From positions 1 through 7,964 of the forward strand of contig UQVJ01000080.1 of the NCBI GenBank assembly GCA_900544455.1: DNA of 7,964 nucleotides. Direction: 5' to 3'. Below, one piece after another: positions 1 through 5,020 of this stretch. Each line of letters begins with the position of its first letter. Positions within the stretch are counted from its first letter, which is position 1. A program made the translations under genes and the position numbers. Source of the stretch: an uncultured Eggerthella sp. (GTDB lineage Bacteria > Actinomycetota > Coriobacteriia > Coriobacteriales > Eggerthellaceae). Below the pieces are notes generated by a model. It was given only the letters and a program-made list of their open reading frames with translations, was not told where the DNA came from and made no database searches.

Positions 1-474
1 ATCGTGGTGAGCACCGTAATACAGCACTGAACAGCCAAGCGATAATGCCATGGACGCAGCGGATGACAAGAACAATCCGTTGCGGAATGGAACATAGGTA
101 CTTACCGGCTTTCCGTCCGTTTCGCTCAGCTGTTCTGCATAGCTTTCCTCCGGAACATCTTGCGTCGAGTGCGCCAAGAGCGAGCAATTGCTATCGGCGA
201 AGATCGCCGATAGATCAAGGAACAGCTGCTGTACACCGTAATAGCCAGCCACGGCCTGAGCAGCATTGATCTCTTTATCGTGACGTTGACCATAGCTGAT
301 GGAAAGAGCATAAACGTTTTCTGCACCGTAGCGTTTTACCGCCATCGCAAGAAGCGTAGTAGAATCAACGCCACCCGAGCAAAGAACCAATGCACGAGTA
401 GGTGCATCGGTGCCTGTTGCAGCATTGAAACCGATAGAACTAGAAGGCGTCTTTTGAGGCGGAATCTTTTCCAT
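1..474 (-). CDS. queC: 7-cyano-7-deazaguanine (preQ0) synthase QueC, partial (C-terminus beyond the left edge)
   Basis: QueC is a cytosolic ATP-dependent ligase that turns 7-carboxy-7-deazaguanine and ammonia into preQ0, the last step of the preQ0 pathway for queuosine in tRNA. The 158 visible residues include the PP-loop ATP motif SGGVDS (residues 33-38), YGQRHDKE (61-68) and VPFRNGLF (128-135, the family's VPxRN segment). The zinc-binding cysteines of the family lie in the missing C-terminal part. The ATG at 474 is chosen because AGGGGAG (482-488) sits 7 nt upstream and there is no later in-frame ATG before the P-loop. It begins 2 nt after the queE stop, so the two are cotranscribed and probably translationally coupled. 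Oddity: about 27 residues rich in Pro, Ser, Thr and Ala precede the P-loop strand, where most QueC proteins have only a few. Family assignment is secure. Confidence 0.95.
   Translation of the reverse strand, partial: MEKIPPQKTPSSSIGFNAATGTDAPTRALVLCSGGVDSTTLLAMAVKRYGAENVYALSISYGQRHDKEINAAQAVAGYYGVQQLFLDLSAIFADSNCSLLAHSTQDVPEESYAEQLSETDGKPVSTYVPFRNGLFLSSAASMALSLGCSVLYYGAHHD
191..213. repeat. 10-bp perfect inverted repeat inside queC
   Basis: CTATCGGCGA (191-200) and TCGCCGATAG (204-213) are perfect reverse complements separated by 3 nt (AGA). In the queC message this would fold as a tight 10-bp hairpin with a 3-nt loop. It encodes the residues around DLSAIFADS of QueC. No function is known to me; it may be coincidence. 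Confidence 0.6.
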
Positions 475-476
475 TG

Positions 477-1289
477 CTATACTCCCCTATCTTGACCTGG
501 CCAGATGATTTTATGCAGCTGTAATTGCAAACGTACTTCGGAAAGCCCCTGCCGCTCCATGAATAAAACGATTTCAGAAGGTTCGATGCAGCTAAACACA
601 GGACTGAAAAAAACCTCACATCGAGCGCACAGGTCGTATTGCTCGATAACGGACTGCGCGCACTCAAGATCCTCAATGCTCGCAACAACGAATTTGACAG
701 CATCTCCAGAACCAAGGAGACCATAATTGCCCGGCAACATCTCGGTAGTCATTCCCGATGAGGGCATTTTGCAGTCCACCGTAAAAAAAACATCCCCATC
801 AAGAACGGAAGGCGCAACACCGCAATCGGCCCCATCAATAGACGAACAATAGCCCAATGCGCGCTTATTGCGAAATTCGCTTCGAAGGTCATGCAAGGCA
901 GAAAGGTCTACTGCACCATTGGTCTCGATCTCCACAGCACGGCCATCGCCAGAGCCCCACTTGTCGGAGTCAAGCAATGCGGAAACCAACGCGGGCAAAC
1001 CACGCTGCAACGCAGGTTCGCCGCCAGTAATGGTCACGCAAGAAGCGCCTGTATCGGAAACCCATTCAACAAGCTCCCGAGGCTCCATATCTTCGTGATC
1101 GCAGTTTTCAACATTGGCCCATGCAGTATCGCACCAGGAACACGCAAGATTACAGCCAGCAAAGCGGATAAACGCAGCTAAACGACCCGCACGCGGTCCT
1201 TCGCCGTTAACGGAAACAAATCGCTCAACGACCGGCAAAAGGCACGAATCGTCAATATCAGTCTCAAACGAACCTTGGCTTTGCAGCAT
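477..1289 (-). CDS. queE: 7-carboxy-7-deazaguanine synthase QueE (radical SAM enzyme)
   Basis: QueE uses a [4Fe-4S] cluster, S-adenosylmethionine and Mg2+ to contract the ring of 6-carboxy-tetrahydropterin into 7-carboxy-7-deazaguanine, between QueD and QueC in the cytosol. With the ATG at 1289 the protein has 270 residues. SVNGEGP (26-32) is the N-terminal substrate and SAM segment. CNLACSWCDT holds the cluster cysteines C46, C50 and C53 (CX3CX2C). TGGEP is at 88-92, IETNG at 121-125, and the C-terminus has the usual QLHK-I-W ending. A longer reading from 1319 exists, but it lacks a ribosome-binding site and would overlap the end of queD by 28 nt. The 1289 start has GGGGAAG 7 nt upstream and lies 2 nt after the queD stop, the same spacing as queE-queC. 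Confidence 0.96.
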   Translation of the reverse strand: MLQSQGSFETDIDDSCLLPVVERFVSVNGEGPRAGRLAAFIRFAGCNLACSWCDTAWANVENCDHEDMEPRELVEWVSDTGASCVTITGGEPALQRGLPALVSALLDSDKWGSGDGRAVEIETNGAVDLSALHDLRSEFRNKRALGYCSSIDGADCGVAPSVLDGDVFFTVDCKMPSSGMTTEMLPGNYGLLGSGDAVKFVVASIEDLECAQSVIEQYDLCARCEVFFSPVFSCIEPSEIVLFMERQGLSEVRLQLQLHKIIWPGQDRGV

Positions 1290-1291
1290 CG

Positions 1292-1717
1292 CTAGTCTTC
1301 CCCATAGTAAATGGCGCAATTGTTAGGCGTTTCATAAACCTCTACCTGCGAAATCGGAAGACCGGAATCTGCCATTCGCCCATAGAAGTAACGGGCCAGG
1401 TTCTCTGCCGTAGTGCGAAACGGCATCATAGAAAGCGTAAAACCTTCTTTTTCGAGACATGCCAAGGTTTCAGGCATAAGCGAGCCTTCCTCCACGATAA
1501 ATGAGTGATCAAGCTCTTCGGTAAGCTCACGCAGCACATGCTTAAACTCACCGAAATCGATGACCATATCTTTATGGGTGCCTTCAGTCCACAACTCTTC
1601 TTGAGAAAGATAGGCCACAACACGCCAACGATGCCCATGGAGGTTTTCGCATTTGCCGTGATAATCAGTGAGAAAATGAGCAGCATCAAAACTGCTTTCA
1701 GTTTTTAGGCCATACAT
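1292..1717 (-). CDS. queD: 6-carboxy-5,6,7,8-tetrahydropterin synthase QueD
   Basis: QueD is a cytosolic zinc enzyme of the 6-pyruvoyl-tetrahydropterin synthase (T-fold) family. It converts 7,8-dihydroneopterin triphosphate to 6-carboxy-tetrahydropterin, the first dedicated step of queuosine precursor synthesis after GTP cyclohydrolase. The 141 residues match the usual family length, somewhat long. Zinc ligands H14 (FDAAH), H27 and H29 (CENLHGH) are visible, with catalytic C23. The D70-H71 pair is in LDHSF, and the pterin-anchoring glutamate is E129 in VEVYETPNN. The ATG at 1717 is chosen because AAGGAG (1724-1729) lies 6 nt upstream. The longer frame from 1780 would start inside the leader terminator hairpin and adds an unrelated 21-residue prefix. 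It is first in queDEC, and no folE is seen in this window. Confidence 0.96.
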   Translation of the reverse strand: MYGLKTESSFDAAHFLTDYHGKCENLHGHRWRVVAYLSQEELWTEGTHKDMVIDFGEFKHVLRELTEELDHSFIVEEGSLMPETLACLEKEGFTLSMMPFRTTAENLARYFYGRMADSGLPISQVEVYETPNNCAIYYGED

Positions 1718-1764
1718 AAAGCGCTCCTTCAGATAATTCAGCTTGTCGAAAATAAACAAGGCAT

Positions 1765-1796
1765 GAAGAAAGCAGGGCACCTGCCCTTGGCTGCTT
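1765..1796 (-). terminator. Intrinsic terminator hairpin in the queD leader (attenuator)
   Basis: Read on the minus strand, AGGGC (1787-1783), loop AGGT, then GCCCT (1778-1774) form a GC-rich stem. It is extended by AAGC (1796-1793) pairing with GCTT (1773-1770) across a 5-nt bulge, and followed by TTTCTTC. It lies between the putative preQ1 aptamer and the queD ribosome-binding site, where a riboswitch expression platform is expected. Its loop and arm segment GGCAGG (1785-1780) can instead pair over 6 bp, one of them G-U, with CCTGTC (1822-1817). That segment contains the 3' strand of aptamer stem P1, so the two states exclude each other. The U-run is short and broken. Confidence 0.6.
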
Positions 1797-1800
1797 ATGA

Positions 1801-1839
1801 CCTAGTTTTATTTAACGACAGGAGGGTTTCGAACTGTCC
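1801..1839 (-). promoter_or_regulatory. Probable class I preQ1 riboswitch aptamer controlling queDEC
   Basis: On the minus strand, stem P1 is GACAG (1838-1834) with CTGTC (1821-1817). It encloses a 12-nt loop, TTCGAAACCCTC, followed by an A-rich tail ending AAATAAAACTAGG (to 1801). The order short stem, UUC-led loop, cytosine-rich 3' loop end, then a tail ending AAAACUAGG matches the class I preQ1 aptamer as I remember it, including the 12-nt loop length of well-studied examples. The position upstream of queDEC, whose product leads to preQ1, supports it strongly. Such riboswitches normally turn genes off when preQ1 binds. Weak point: the pairing between loop and tail (P2) is not obvious by eye. 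Confidence 0.72.
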
Positions 1840-1860
1840 GTTCACCATGTCCCAACGGAC
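1836..1860 (-). repeat. 7-bp hairpin just upstream of the aptamer, overlapping its P1 stem
   Basis: On the minus strand GTCCGTT (1860-1854) pairs perfectly with AACGGAC (1842-1836) around an 11-nt loop. The last bases of the 3' arm (GAC) are also the first bases of aptamer stem P1, so both stems cannot be fully formed together. It would be transcribed close to the 5' end of the queD message. Confidence 0.55.
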
Positions 1861-1877
1861 AAAGATTGAACGATGTC

Positions 1878-1906
1878 AGTATAACCAGCCTTAAAGCATC
1901 AACCAA
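1878..1906 (-). promoter_or_regulatory. Sigma70-type promoter for queDEC
   Basis: On the minus strand a -35 box TTGGTT (1906-1901) is followed after exactly 17 nt by a -10 box TATACT (1883-1878), one mismatch from TATAAT. Transcription would start near 1871 and make a leader of about 155 nt holding the upstream hairpin, the aptamer and the terminator before queD. The -35 box matches only its TTG well. Confidence 0.6.
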
Positions 1907-1992
1907 CCGTCAGCCCACGACTCCATGACAAATCGGCAACACCGCATACTTCCCACAGGCAAACCCACAATCAATGGAGCACGCTATACACA

Positions 1993-2002
1993 CGGCATGC
2001 CG
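1993..2002. promoter_or_regulatory. Short perfect palindrome upstream of the bile salt hydrolase gene
   Basis: CGGCATGCCG is a 10-bp perfect palindrome 56 nt before the hydrolase start. It lies just downstream of a TATACA (1985-1990) that could serve as a -10 box, although no convincing -35 box is found 16-18 nt further up. It could be an operator; it is short enough to be chance. Between it and the queD promoter (1907-1984) I see nothing definite. Confidence 0.25.
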
Positions 2003-2058
2003 AATACCTTAAAAGCTCAACATTAAACATGCTCAATTGCAAAACGAAAGAAGTCTCA

Positions 2059-3039
2059 ATGTGTACTGGAATTAGATTCACATCAGCCGATGGAACGATG
2101 TACTTTGGCCGCAACCTTGACTGGAGTACGCCTTTTGGCGAACGCATCGTAATAACCCCAAAGGGCTACCGCCTGAAGCAGGCTTTCCCTGAAGAATCGG
2201 CGACAAGACCATCCGACCATGCGATTATCGGCATGGGAATAACCTACCAAGGATTTCCGCTCTATTTTGACTGCGGAAACGATGCAGGTCTAGCGGTAGC
2301 GGGCTTAAATTTCCCTGGATATGCCCAATACGAAGATGCTCCCGTACGCGGGAAAACAAATGTTGCCGCTTACGAATTTCCAGCCTGGGTTGCTGCAAAC
2401 TTCGCCACAGTCGATGAAGTCGAGGAGGCGCTCAGCACGATAGCAATCGTCGGGAAGCCAGTAAGCGATAGCTTGGGAGTTTCGCTGCTTCATTGGATCA
2501 TCGGTGATGCAAAACGAAGCATAGTCATTGAATACTTACCAACGGGAATGCAGATACACCCCAATCCCGTCGACACCTTAGCCAACCAGCCCACATTCGA
2601 CTGGCATATGGAAAACCTGCGCACCTACCTAAATGCAACAAGCGCTTTTCCCGGGACTGTTCAATGGGGCAATGCATCGCTTTCGCCTTTCGGTGCCGGC
2701 GCTGGAGCCCATAGCATTCCAGGCGATTCATACACAACGTCTCGCTTCGTCAAAGCGGCTTTCCTGAATGCCAACTACCCTGTCAAGCTGTCAGAGCAGG
2801 AAAACGTTATGCGTCTGTTTCACACATTAGGAAATGTAGCCATGGTAGAGGGGTCCGCTCAAATGAGTGACGGCACATGGGAGCGAACCATCTTCACAAG
2901 CTGCTTCTCGGCAAAAACGGGTACGTATTATTACAACACCGATGACAATCCCGCTTTGCGCTGCAGCTGCCTAAACGATTACCAGGACGCCGCAGCTGAT
3001 TCCCTAATTGAACCAGAGGCAGTTACAGCCCGCTTTTAA
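2059..3039 (+). CDS. bsh: Choloylglycine hydrolase family protein (probable bile salt hydrolase)
   Basis: This family of cytosolic N-terminal-nucleophile (Ntn) hydrolases cleaves the amide bond of glycine- or taurine-conjugated bile acids; relatives cleave penicillin V or acyl-homoserine lactones. The 326 residues match the usual 315-340. The start is at MCTG, because the enzyme needs Cys2 exposed after Met removal; the ATG at 2029 would bury it, and the ribosome-binding site (AAAGAAG, about 2047-2053) is weak for either. Expected active-site residues are all visible: C2, R18 and D21 in FGRNLDW, N84 in GLNFPGY, N176 in ANQPTFDWH and R229 in TTSRFVK. No signal peptide is seen. The loop FGAGAGAHSIPGD carries a G-x-G tripeptide at a position reported to influence taurine versus glycine preference in lactobacillar enzymes; applying that here is inference. 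It stands alone, divergent from queD. Bile salt activity rather than penicillin acylase activity is likely but not proven. Confidence 0.9.
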   Translation: MCTGIRFTSADGTMYFGRNLDWSTPFGERIVITPKGYRLKQAFPEESATRPSDHAIIGMGITYQGFPLYFDCGNDAGLAVAGLNFPGYAQYEDAPVRGKTNVAAYEFPAWVAANFATVDEVEEALSTIAIVGKPVSDSLGVSLLHWIIGDAKRSIVIEYLPTGMQIHPNPVDTLANQPTFDWHMENLRTYLNATSAFPGTVQWGNASLSPFGAGAGAHSIPGDSYTTSRFVKAAFLNANYPVKLSEQENVMRLFHTLGNVAMVEGSAQMSDGTWERTIFTSCFSAKTGTYYYNTDDNPALRCSCLNDYQDAAADSLIEPEAVTARF

Positions 3040-3061
3040 CAAAAGCACTCCTCGTTAAAAG
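3033..3061 (+). repeat. 8-bp inverted repeat spanning the bile salt hydrolase stop codon
   Basis: CTTTTAAC (3033-3040, containing the TAA stop) and GTTAAAAG (3054-3061) are perfect reverse complements around a 13-nt loop. The arms are AT-rich and no T-run follows, so it is a poor intrinsic terminator. It may protect the 3' end of the message or be chance. Confidence 0.35.
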
Positions 3062-3084
3062 ACGCTCACCAACCGAAATAACAG

Positions 3085-3126
3085 GCTCAAAACAAAGGGC
3101 TCTGCCAAAGAAAACGGCAGAGCCCT
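3085..3126 (-). terminator. Strong intrinsic terminator downstream of dapL
   Basis: AGGGCTCTGCC (3096-3106) and GGCAGAGCCCT (3116-3126) form a perfect 11-bp stem with a 9-nt loop. On the minus strand the stem is followed directly by TTTGTTTTGAG, a classical U-rich tract, 18 nt beyond the dapL stop. On the plus strand the sequence after the stem is not T-rich, so it is oriented for dapL. The same hairpin may still help end the convergent hydrolase transcript. Confidence 0.92.
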
Positions 3127-3144
3127 CAACATTAAAGCGGATAA

Positions 3145-4365
3145 TCAGGCGAACAATTCTTCGATGCGACGAACCCCTTCTTTAGTTGCATCAGCGTCAC
3201 CAAATGCCGAAAGACGAATGTATCCTTCACCTGAAGGCCCGAATCCAGCTCCAGGCGTAGTGATGACGTTCGCCTTTTCCAACAGCAAGGTAAACAATTC
3301 CCACGACCCCATTCCTTGGGGTGCTTTGCACCAAACATACGGGCTGTTTACCGCACCGTACACCTCAAAGCCTGCACGCTCCAAACCTTCTTTGATTACA
3401 CGCGCATTGGCTCGATAGTAATCGAGCGTTTCCTCAACCTGCCTATTGCCCTCATCAGTGTAAATAGCGGCAGCACCACGCTGAATGATATAAGAAGCGC
3501 CATTGAATTTGGTGCATTGACGACGGTTCCACATGGCATTCAGGCTCTCGCCATCACGTTCGAGCGCCTTAGGAACAACGGTGTAGCCGCAACGAGCACC
3601 CGTGAAGCCCGCAGTCTTGGAGAAAGAACGGAATTCGATCGCGCAGGTTTTTGCACCTTCGATCTCGTAAATTGAATGAGGGACCCCCTCTTCGGCAATA
3701 AAACGCTCGTAAGCAGCATCGAACATGATGATAGATCCGTGTTCGTTAGCGTAGTCAACCCACACCTTAAGCTGATCAGCATTTAGCACGGTACCAGTAG
3801 GGTTATTAGGGCTGCACAGGTAAATTACATCAGCAACCTTTTCTGGAAGCTCAGGGACAAAATGGTTCTCAGCGGTTGTAGGCATATAGATGATGTTCGT
3901 CCAGCCCTGTGATTCTTCATCGTATTCGCCAGCGCGACCAGCCATTGCATTGGTGTCAACGTATACGGGATACACAGGATCGCACACAGCGATGACATTA
4001 TCGGCGGAAAGAATGTCTCCGATATTGCCACAATCGCTCTTGGCGCCATCGGAAACAAAGATCTCATCTTCGTCAACCTCAACACCGCGAGATCTAAAAT
4101 CGTTATCAGCGATAGCCTTACGGAGAAAATCGTAACCCTGCTCCGGACCGTAACCATGGAAGGATTCAATGCTTGCCATGTCGTTAACGGCAGCATGCAT
4201 TGCATCGATTACGGCAGGCGCTAACGGTCGAGTAACATCCCCGATGCCCATCTTTATCATTTTTGCATCAGGATGCGCTGCCGAGTACTCAGCAGTACGG
4301 CGCGCAATCTCAGCAAATAGATAGCTGCCAGGCAACTTTGCATAGTTCTCGTTGACTTTAGCCAC
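3145..4365 (-). CDS. dapL: LL-diaminopimelate aminotransferase DapL
   Basis: DapL is a pyridoxal-phosphate enzyme. It converts tetrahydrodipicolinate directly to LL-2,6-diaminopimelate with glutamate as amino donor, bypassing the succinylase and acetylase branches of lysine and peptidoglycan precursor synthesis. The 406 residues match the family (about 400-410). They open with AKVNENYAKLPGSYLF, the family's characteristic start. The motifs are YGPEQGY (72-78), SDGAKSDCGNIGD (105-117), SPNNPTG (185-191), D216 and Y219 in FDAAYE, and the Schiff-base lysine K250 in SFSKTAGFTGAR. The GTG at 4365 is preferred: AAGGAG (4373-4378) lies 7 nt upstream, whereas the ATG at 4386 would put that site inside the coding sequence and add seven unrelated residues. 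It lies 109 nt downstream of the thioesterase on the same strand, with a terminator-like hairpin between, and has its own strong terminator. Confidence 0.96.
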   Translation of the reverse strand: MAKVNENYAKLPGSYLFAEIARRTAEYSAAHPDAKMIKMGIGDVTRPLAPAVIDAMHAAVNDMASIESFHGYGPEQGYDFLRKAIADNDFRSRGVEVDEDEIFVSDGAKSDCGNIGDILSADNVIAVCDPVYPVYVDTNAMAGRAGEYDEESQGWTNIIYMPTTAENHFVPELPEKVADVIYLCSPNNPTGTVLNADQLKVWVDYANEHGSIIMFDAAYERFIAEEGVPHSIYEIEGAKTCAIEFRSFSKTAGFTGARCGYTVVPKALERDGESLNAMWNRRQCTKFNGASYIIQRGAAAIYTDEGNRQVEETLDYYRANARVIKEGLERAGFEVYGAVNSPYVWCKAPQGMGSWELFTLLLEKANVITTPGAGFGPSGEGYIRLSAFGDADATKEGVRRIEELFA

Positions 4366-4386
4366 GAATATTCTCCTTAAACCCAT

Positions 4387-4412
4387 GAAAAGCCGGCCAA
4401 AAAACGCCAGCT
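4387..4412 (-). terminator. Terminator-like hairpin in the dapL leader
   Basis: On the minus strand AGCTGGC (4412-4406), an 8-nt T-rich loop and GCCGGCT (4397-4391) form a 7-bp stem with one G-U pair. It is followed by TTTTC (4390-4386). Its 3' end is only 8 nt from the dapL ribosome-binding site, leaving no room for a promoter after it. All dapL transcription must therefore pass through it, so it can act as an attenuator as well as the 3' end of the thioesterase message. The G-U pair is an A-C mismatch on the plus strand, which favours minus-strand function. Confidence 0.55.
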
Positions 4413-4417
4413 ACCCT

Positions 4418-4468
4418 TTATCGGGGATATTTTAGAAGTGCAATATGTCGAGAATATTTCAAGGGCAT
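4418..4468 (-). other. Possible 16-codon leader ORF before dapL (speculative)
   Basis: Between the thioesterase stop and the dapL leader hairpin, an ATG at 4468 opens a reading frame for MPLKYSRHIALLKYPR. It ends at TAA (4420-4418), 6 nt before the hairpin. A Lys-containing LK-Tyr pair occurs twice, but there is no recognisable ribosome-binding site and lysine is not concentrated as in classical leader peptides. It is recorded because of its position; it may not be translated. Confidence 0.15.
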
Positions 4469-4474
4469 CGAAAA

Positions 4475-4912
4475 CTATATATCGGCAAGCCGAGGCAGGT
4501 CGACTATCCTCGAATCGAATACAGCAGAAGTCAAGGTTGCCTTGAAGCAGAGCTCGCCATTTGGACGCGAAATAGTCACCTCGGCCACAACCGCCCTCTT
4601 CCCTCGCTTGAGGACCGTACCAACCACCTCGAGATATTCATCCGAGGTATAGGCAGGGCGAAGGAAATTCGAATTCACGGACATGGTGGCATTTTCTCGC
4701 CCCAGGGTATCAATTGCCCCCGTGCCAGCCGTATCTGCCAAAGCAAGCAAGAAGCCCCCATGCACCGTACCAATGTTATTACCGCAGTCAGGGCCTGGGT
4801 GGGCATGCATAACAAAACGACCCTCTTCGGCCGAAATAAGTTCCGATCGATCAAAGCCACTGATGTTGGTGATGTCCTCTTCGCAGTATGCGTAAATCCT
4901 CGGATCGAGCAT
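4475..4912 (-). CDS. PaaI-family hotdog-fold acyl-CoA thioesterase (substrate unknown)
   Basis: Small cytosolic hotdog-fold thioesterases of the PaaI/YdiI type hydrolyse acyl- or aroyl-CoA esters. The protein has 145 residues from the ATG at 4912, or 149 from the ATG at 4924. The family signature is clear: NIGTVHGGFLLALADTAG (about 46-63), with the HGG turn and the downstream Asp that serves as catalytic acid in this family. It is followed by SVNSNFLRPA on the second strand and a final strand with CFKATLTSAVF. The 4912 start is preferred slightly because a G-run precedes it at SD-like distance. The 4924 start has no Shine-Dalgarno sequence and abuts an inverted repeat. It lies upstream of dapL on the same strand and is divergent from dtd; nothing nearby indicates its substrate. 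Confidence 0.85.
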   Translation of the reverse strand: MLDPRIYAYCEEDITNISGFDRSELISAEEGRFVMHAHPGPDCGNNIGTVHGGFLLALADTAGTGAIDTLGRENATMSVNSNFLRPAYTSDEYLEVVGTVLKRGKRAVVAEVTISRPNGELCFKATLTSAVFDSRIVDLPRLADI

Positions 4913-4925
4913 AATAACCCCCATT

Positions 4926-4938
4926 TAGCAATTTGCTA
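4926..4938. promoter_or_regulatory. Inverted repeat abutting the thioesterase start (possible operator)
   Basis: TAGCAA (4926-4931) and TTGCTA (4933-4938) are perfect 6-bp arms around one central base. The element sits between a candidate promoter and the thioesterase start codons, where a repressor could bind. It is short, so chance is possible. Confidence 0.35.
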
Positions 4939-4966
4939 CACCGCGTTATCATTACCGACTGAGCAC

Positions 4967-4975
4967 ATCATACCA
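4967..4975 (-). promoter_or_regulatory. Extended -10 promoter candidate for the thioesterase (and possibly dapL)
   Basis: On the minus strand TGGTATGAT is an extended -10 element (TGn followed by TATGAT, one mismatch from TATAAT). It lies 55-63 nt before the ATG at 4912. No good -35 box lies 17 nt upstream, which extended -10 promoters can tolerate. No convincing plus-strand promoter for dtd was found in the same intergenic region (4925-5020). Confidence 0.4.
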
Positions 4976-5020
4976 GCAGAGCCCAAGTTTCCATCCCATG
5001 CACTATCGAAAAGGACAACT

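Noticed and set aside
1290..1319. Longer QueE starting at 1319
   Set aside because: It has no ribosome-binding site and would overlap queD. The ATG at 1289 has GGGGAAG at good spacing and the 2-nt gap also seen at queE-queC.
1718..1780. Longer QueD starting at 1780
   Set aside because: The start codon would lie inside the leader terminator hairpin, and the extra 21 residues do not resemble QueD. AAGGAG precedes the ATG at 1717.
1878..1885. Plus-strand -10 box (TATAAC) for the bile salt hydrolase overlapping the queD -10
   Set aside because: TATAAC is close to consensus, but no acceptable -35 box lies 16-18 nt upstream. The same bases are better explained as the minus-strand TATACT of the queD promoter.
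4366..4386. ATG start for dapL at 4386
   Set aside because: It would place the clear AAGGAG site inside the coding region and add seven residues not seen in the family. The GTG at 4365 gives the typical N-terminus.
4445..5020. In-frame upstream extension of dtd giving a 347-residue protein
   Set aside because: The first 192 codons run antisense to the thioesterase gene and resemble no family. The Dtd family start, with a good ribosome-binding site, is at 5021.
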